Below are positions 60,755 through 64,000 of a DNA stretch of 64,000 nucleotides, piece after piece. The position numbers and the translations under genes are program-made. Numbering within the stretch: position 1 is the first letter of the stretch; every line of letters begins with the position of its first letter. The notes under the pieces were generated by a model that was not told the DNA's origin, ran no database searches, and saw only the letters and a program-made list of their open reading frames with translations. This stretch comes from an uncultured Lachnospiraceae bacterium (GTDB lineage: Bacteria; Bacillota; Clostridia; Lachnospirales; Lachnospiraceae), in the NCBI GenBank assembly GCA_945929965.1, contig CAMEOT010000003.1, forward strand, positions 99,298 to 163,297, written 5' to 3'.

Positions 60755-60786
60755 AAAAAGCTCCCGGAGCATTACACTTCCGGGAG
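60755..60786 (-). terminator. Intrinsic terminator after degV
   Basis: On the - strand CTCCCGGA and TCCGGGAG form a perfect 8-bp GC-rich stem with a 10-base loop, followed by CTTTTT. It ends the degV transcript before the topoisomerase operon. Confidence 0.88.
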
Positions 60787-60796
60787 TTTAAGAATT

Positions 60797-61666
60797 CTAA
60801 AGGGTTATTTTCTTACAGCATGCCAGTGCCAGGGCACCGGGGCCGATGTGGCAGGCAACACTTAAGGACAGAGGATCGATATGAACATCGTAGCCAGGGA
60901 ATTCCTCCTCTACCTCGGTGCGAAACTGCTCTGCTGCGGCTCTGTCGTGGGTATAAGCGATCTGTAACCAGATGTGCCTATCCTCCGTCATGCCGCCGAA
61001 ACGCTCGTTGATGTCCTTCTTAATAGCATTGATCATCATGGTTTTGCCCTGCGAGGTGGTTCTGGCCTTTGCGAAGGCATCCAGTTTTTCTCCCTGAATG
61101 GTCAACACCGGCTTCAAACGAAGCATGGTGCCGATGGCTGCCGCCGCCGGAGTGATCCGCCCACCTTTTTTCAGATAATACAAGGTGTCCAGCATGATAT
61201 AGATACTGCTGTTGAATTTATCATTTTCCAGGAATTCTTTAATCTGGGCCGCGTCTTTACCGGCTGCTGCAAGCTGCAGGGCATCCAGCGCAGATTGACG
61301 TTGGGTTACGGAGATCCGCTGGTTGTTCACGACCTGAACTCTGCCATCATACTCTGTAGCAAAGGCCATGGCACTCTGGCAGGAACCGGACAGACCGCTG
61401 CTCATGGGAATGTGTACGATCTCGTCATATTCCTGTAAAAGCTTGTCCCACAGGCTGGTGACACTGTCAGGAGACGGCTGGCTGGTGGCAATATTCGCAC
61501 CTGATTTTAACTTTTCATAGAACTGCTCCTGTGTCAGGTCAATATCTTCATAGTATGTGACTTCATCGATCATAAAAGGCATGGGCAGAACATGGATTCC
61601 GCGACGGGCTCCTTCTGTCTGTGTAATGCCGCTGTTACTGTCGGTTACAATTGCGATTTTTGACAT
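60797..61666 (-). CDS. DegV-family fatty acid-binding protein
   Basis: DegV/FakB proteins bind a fatty acid for phosphorylation by the kinase FakA. The 289-residue protein has the start I-A-I-V-T-D-S-N-S-G-I, P-M-S-S-G-L-S-G-S and G-P-G-A-L-A-L, all typical. FakA is not in the window. Start M-S-K-I at 61666 is chosen over ATG 61693, which has no ribosome-binding site. It follows recG by about 90 bases. Confidence 0.9.
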   Translation of the reverse strand: MSKIAIVTDSNSGITQTEGARRGIHVLPMPFMIDEVTYYEDIDLTQEQFYEKLKSGANIATSQPSPDSVTSLWDKLLQEYDEIVHIPMSSGLSGSCQSAMAFATEYDGRVQVVNNQRISVTQRQSALDALQLAAAGKDAAQIKEFLENDKFNSSIYIMLDTLYYLKKGGRITPAAAAIGTMLRLKPVLTIQGEKLDAFAKARTTSQGKTMMINAIKKDINERFGGMTEDRHIWLQIAYTHDRAAAEQFRTEVEEEFPGYDVHIDPLSLSVACHIGPGALALACCKKITL

Positions 61667-61754
61667 TCTGGTATCTAAACCTTCCCTTTGCATAAATTAA
61701 CATAAATTATCTGATCCTAAGCATAAAGCTTTGAACCTAAAAGTAATTTTACTG

Positions 61755-63818
61755 TCAGATGGTCCGAAAGTCAACAACATTTACTTCGGTATGTTCTTTG
61801 AAATAGTTCACCAATGCCAGACTGTCGTCATCTGTCATGTCCGGATCGGATACAAGCAACTGTTCCACGGCATCGGAAGCTTCTTTTAAAATATTTGCAT
61901 CTGTATATATATCACCCAGCACAAATGCAAATTCACCGCTCTGTCGGATACCGAAGATATCTCCCGGACCTCGCAGTTTCAGATCCTCGGAAGCAATATG
62001 GAAACCGTCATTGGAATGGTTCAGAATCTGCAAACGTTCCATGGTCTCTTTGGCTTCTGATGTGCTGATAAAAATGCAATAGCTTTGGAATTCACCGCGT
62101 CCCACACGCCCACGCAGCTGGTGCAGCTGTGCCAGCCCGAAGCGCTCTGCATTCTCCACCATCATTACTGTGGCATTGGGAACATTGATACCTACTTCAA
62201 TTACCGTGGTGGAGACTAAGACATCGATCTTCTTATCAGCAAATTCTTCCATGATACGGTTTTTGTCCGCCGGGCGCATTTTTCCATGGAGGTAAGCTAC
62301 TTGAACGGAAGGTGGCAGAACTGCCCGGAGTTTCTCCGTATAATCTACTACATTCTCCAGGTCTTCCGATTCGCCCTCTTCCACCATGGGACAGATGACA
62401 TAGGCCTGTCTTCCCGCTGCCACCTCTTTTGCGATAAATTCATAAGCCTTAGGACGATAGGAAGTCCCTACAACACAGTTTTTGATAGGCAGACGATTAG
62501 CAGGAAGTTCATCAATGACGGAGACCTTCAGATCCCCATATAGGATAATAGCCAGTGTTCTGGGAATCGGCGTAGCACTCATAACTAACACATGAGGCTC
62601 ACTCCCCTTGGCGGCTAATGTCTCTCTCTGCCTTACACCAAATCGGTGCTGTTCATCCGTCACTACCAGTGCCAGAGAAGAATATTCCACCTTTTCCTGG
62701 ATCAGGGCATGGGTTCCAATGATCAGGTTAGCTTCTCCGGAAGCAATTTTCGCATAAGCCTCCCGCTTCTCCTTCGCCGTCATAGAGCCTGTCAGAAGCA
62801 CCGGACGAAAAGCAATGCCATATTTTTCTACATAGCCTGAAATGGTCTCAAAATGCTGAACAGCCAGTACCTCCGTAGGGGCCATCATTGCTCCCTGATA
62901 ACCATTAGCCGCACACATGAGAAGTGCCAGCACTGCCAGGATTGTCTTACCGGAGCCTACATCTCCCTGAATCAGGCGGTTCATGGCATAAGGACTTCCC
63001 ATATCCTCCCTGAGCTCTCCCCAGACTTTCTTTTGAGCTTTGGTCAGTGGAAATGGCAGCTGTTCCAAAAATCTTACGGTATCTGCAGTCTCATACATGG
63101 GAAAATGATTCTCTGTCTTCGCCGCAAGCTCCTTATTCTTACGAAGAACCAGCAAAAAAGAAAAGAATTCTTCAAATACCATACGGTTTCTGGCAGCTAA
63201 CAGCTCATCTCTGTTCTCCGGAAAATGCAGGGCGTAGACTGCTTCCCTATGGGAAAGCATGGGATATTTCTGCAATATTATCTGTGGCAGATATTCTTTT
63301 TCCGGTGGATAGTATTCCAGCGCCTGTGCCACAGATTTTCGCACCGTTTGATTGGTCAGGCCTTTGGTCAGGGCGTATCTTGGCAGGAGCCGTCCGGATT
63401 TCTGCTTATATTCATCCCAGGTGAACATCCGGGGCTGTTCCATGATCTTATGCGTACCGCGCTGCTGTATGAGACCGCGGAAGAGATAAAAACCTCCTGG
63501 CTTTAATACCTTTTTTAAAAAGGGCATATTGAAGAAGGTGAGCTGGATGGAATCATTGCTGCCATCTTTCAGAATGGCGTTAAGGATGGAGAGGTTGCGG
63601 ACTTTCTTCACGTTGGGGATGGCGGTGATCTGTCCGTAGATAGCCTGGACACTGCCGGGGGATGCCTCCCGGATGGATACCGGAGCATCGTAAGTCTCAT
63701 AATCTCTGGGATAATGCCCGATCAGATCCTCCACTGTAAAGACATTGATCTTACCGAACAGTGCAGCTGTCTTCTCTCCCACGCCCTTTATTCTGTTCAC
63801 AGGTATTGCATCACTCAT
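61755..63818 (-). CDS. recG: ATP-dependent DNA helicase RecG
   Basis: RecG remodels stalled replication forks. The 687-residue protein has an N-terminal wedge/OB domain (about 60-150), Walker A G-D-V-G-S-G-K-T, the D-E-Q-H box, S-A-T-P-I-P-R-T, and the C-terminal Q-L-R-G-R-V-G-R-G motif with a TRG-like region after it. Length is normal. GAGGG precedes the ATG. It lies near degV and the topoisomerase pair, as in other Clostridia. Confidence 0.97.
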   Translation of the reverse strand: MSDAIPVNRIKGVGEKTAALFGKINVFTVEDLIGHYPRDYETYDAPVSIREASPGSVQAIYGQITAIPNVKKVRNLSILNAILKDGSNDSIQLTFFNMPFLKKVLKPGGFYLFRGLIQQRGTHKIMEQPRMFTWDEYKQKSGRLLPRYALTKGLTNQTVRKSVAQALEYYPPEKEYLPQIILQKYPMLSHREAVYALHFPENRDELLAARNRMVFEEFFSFLLVLRKNKELAAKTENHFPMYETADTVRFLEQLPFPLTKAQKKVWGELREDMGSPYAMNRLIQGDVGSGKTILAVLALLMCAANGYQGAMMAPTEVLAVQHFETISGYVEKYGIAFRPVLLTGSMTAKEKREAYAKIASGEANLIIGTHALIQEKVEYSSLALVVTDEQHRFGVRQRETLAAKGSEPHVLVMSATPIPRTLAIILYGDLKVSVIDELPANRLPIKNCVVGTSYRPKAYEFIAKEVAAGRQAYVICPMVEEGESEDLENVVDYTEKLRAVLPPSVQVAYLHGKMRPADKNRIMEEFADKKIDVLVSTTVIEVGINVPNATVMMVENAERFGLAQLHQLRGRVGRGEFQSYCIFISTSEAKETMERLQILNHSNDGFHIASEDLKLRGPGDIFGIRQSGEFAFVLGDIYTDANILKEASDAVEQLLVSDPDMTDDDSLALVNYFKEHTEVNVVDFRTI

Positions 63819-63884
63819 ACCGGTCCCTCTTTTCTATACTAAATTGAGAGTTAGTGAAATAGTTGTTTTTAAATCCACGAAGAT

Positions 63885-63936
63885 AGGACTGCCGCTCTGG
63901 ACTCGGATGCTAGCTACAACTATGGGGAGCAGTCCT
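63885..63936. other. Imperfect hairpin at the window edge
   Basis: AGGACTGC (63885-63892) and GCAGTCCT (63929-63936) form an 8-bp inverted repeat with a 36-base loop, followed by TTTTCT on the + strand. The 180 bases between recG and the window end hold no convincing gene. It may be a terminator for a rightward transcript or part of a cut-off feature. Confidence 0.3.
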
Positions 63937-64000
63937 TTTCTGCTGGGTTACTGCTTCCCTAAAAGATTTTAGAGAAGTCCTGTTGATTACTTTGGTGTAA

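Noticed and set aside
1..64000. CRISPR arrays, rRNA, tRNA, intact insertion sequences
   Set aside because: No regularly spaced repeats, no rRNA-like blocks, no cloverleaf with CCA context, and no transposase were seen by eye; a short tRNA could still be missed without a covariance search.

Overview
The window is a chromosomal segment of an anaerobic, low-to-mid GC Gram-positive bacterium of the class Clostridia, most likely a Lachnospiraceae member. Pointers are the mrdA-minCDE-rodA-mgsA cluster, a SepF-based division locus, an L27 with a cleavable N-terminal extension next to the protease Prp, an Fe-S two-subunit L-serine dehydratase, the paired TIGR03960/TIGR03936 genes, a YlbJ-like sporulation membrane protein and a two-subunit HisZ/HisG. 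Genus and species cannot be fixed from this sequence. Almost everything is core genome. I saw no rRNA, tRNA, CRISPR array, prophage or intact insertion sequence.

Left half, mostly + strand. 1-6.5 kb holds cell-wall elongation and septum placement genes (PBP2 fragment, minC, minD, minE, rodA, mgsA, a lipoprotein DD-carboxypeptidase, an orphan P-loop protein). 6.5-9.5 kb holds an orphan HlyD-like adaptor, yggS and sepF, closed by a strong terminator. 9.5-13.7 kb holds aroB, lspA, rluD and the L-serine dehydratase pair. 13.8-19.1 kb holds a cytidylate-kinase-like gene, rplU-prp-rpmA, obg, yhbY, nadD, yqeK, rsfS and a convergent DUF378 gene. 19.3-24.9 kb is a complete branched-chain amino acid ABC transporter (livJ-H-M-G-F) followed by a second cytidylate-kinase-like gene.

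Middle. 25-26.3 kb is a divergent lexA/yneA-like pair with three LexA-box-like sites, one inside a consensus promoter. A tyrosine recombinase, ttcA, an AI-2E-family transporter and dtd follow. 30-32.6 kb is an AT-richer cassette (YtrA-type GntR regulator, ABC ATPase, ABC-2 permease), probably acquired, next to a relic of an XRE-type regulator. 32.6-39.5 kb is a galactoside-use operon (tetR, GH2 glycosidase, GPH transporter, GH36 alpha-galactosidase). The transporter is broken by a one-base frameshift in an A-run, and the tetR promoter region carries two matched 26-bp dyads.

Right half, mostly - strand. 39.6-43.5 kb holds RNase E/G with its two radical-SAM-associated neighbours, then a gene relic. 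44-49.3 kb is a his operon (hisZ-G-D-B-IE) from a consensus promoter with a 14-bp palindrome in its leader. Its last gene fuses HisI-HisE to an N-terminal HisA/HisF-like barrel that lacks the catalytic aspartates. 49.3-64 kb holds recU, three RNA/unknown genes, ylbJ, a membrane-anchored amidase, a DivIVA-like coiled-coil protein, coaD, rsmD, a type II topoisomerase pair, degV and recG.

No wholly new system is evident. The items most worth a second look are the HisF-like pseudo-barrel fused to HisIE, the two kinase-like proteins with degenerate P-loops, the SOS promoter architecture, the frameshifted transporter with its regulatory dyads, and the uncharacterised P-loop and HlyD-like genes beside sepF.
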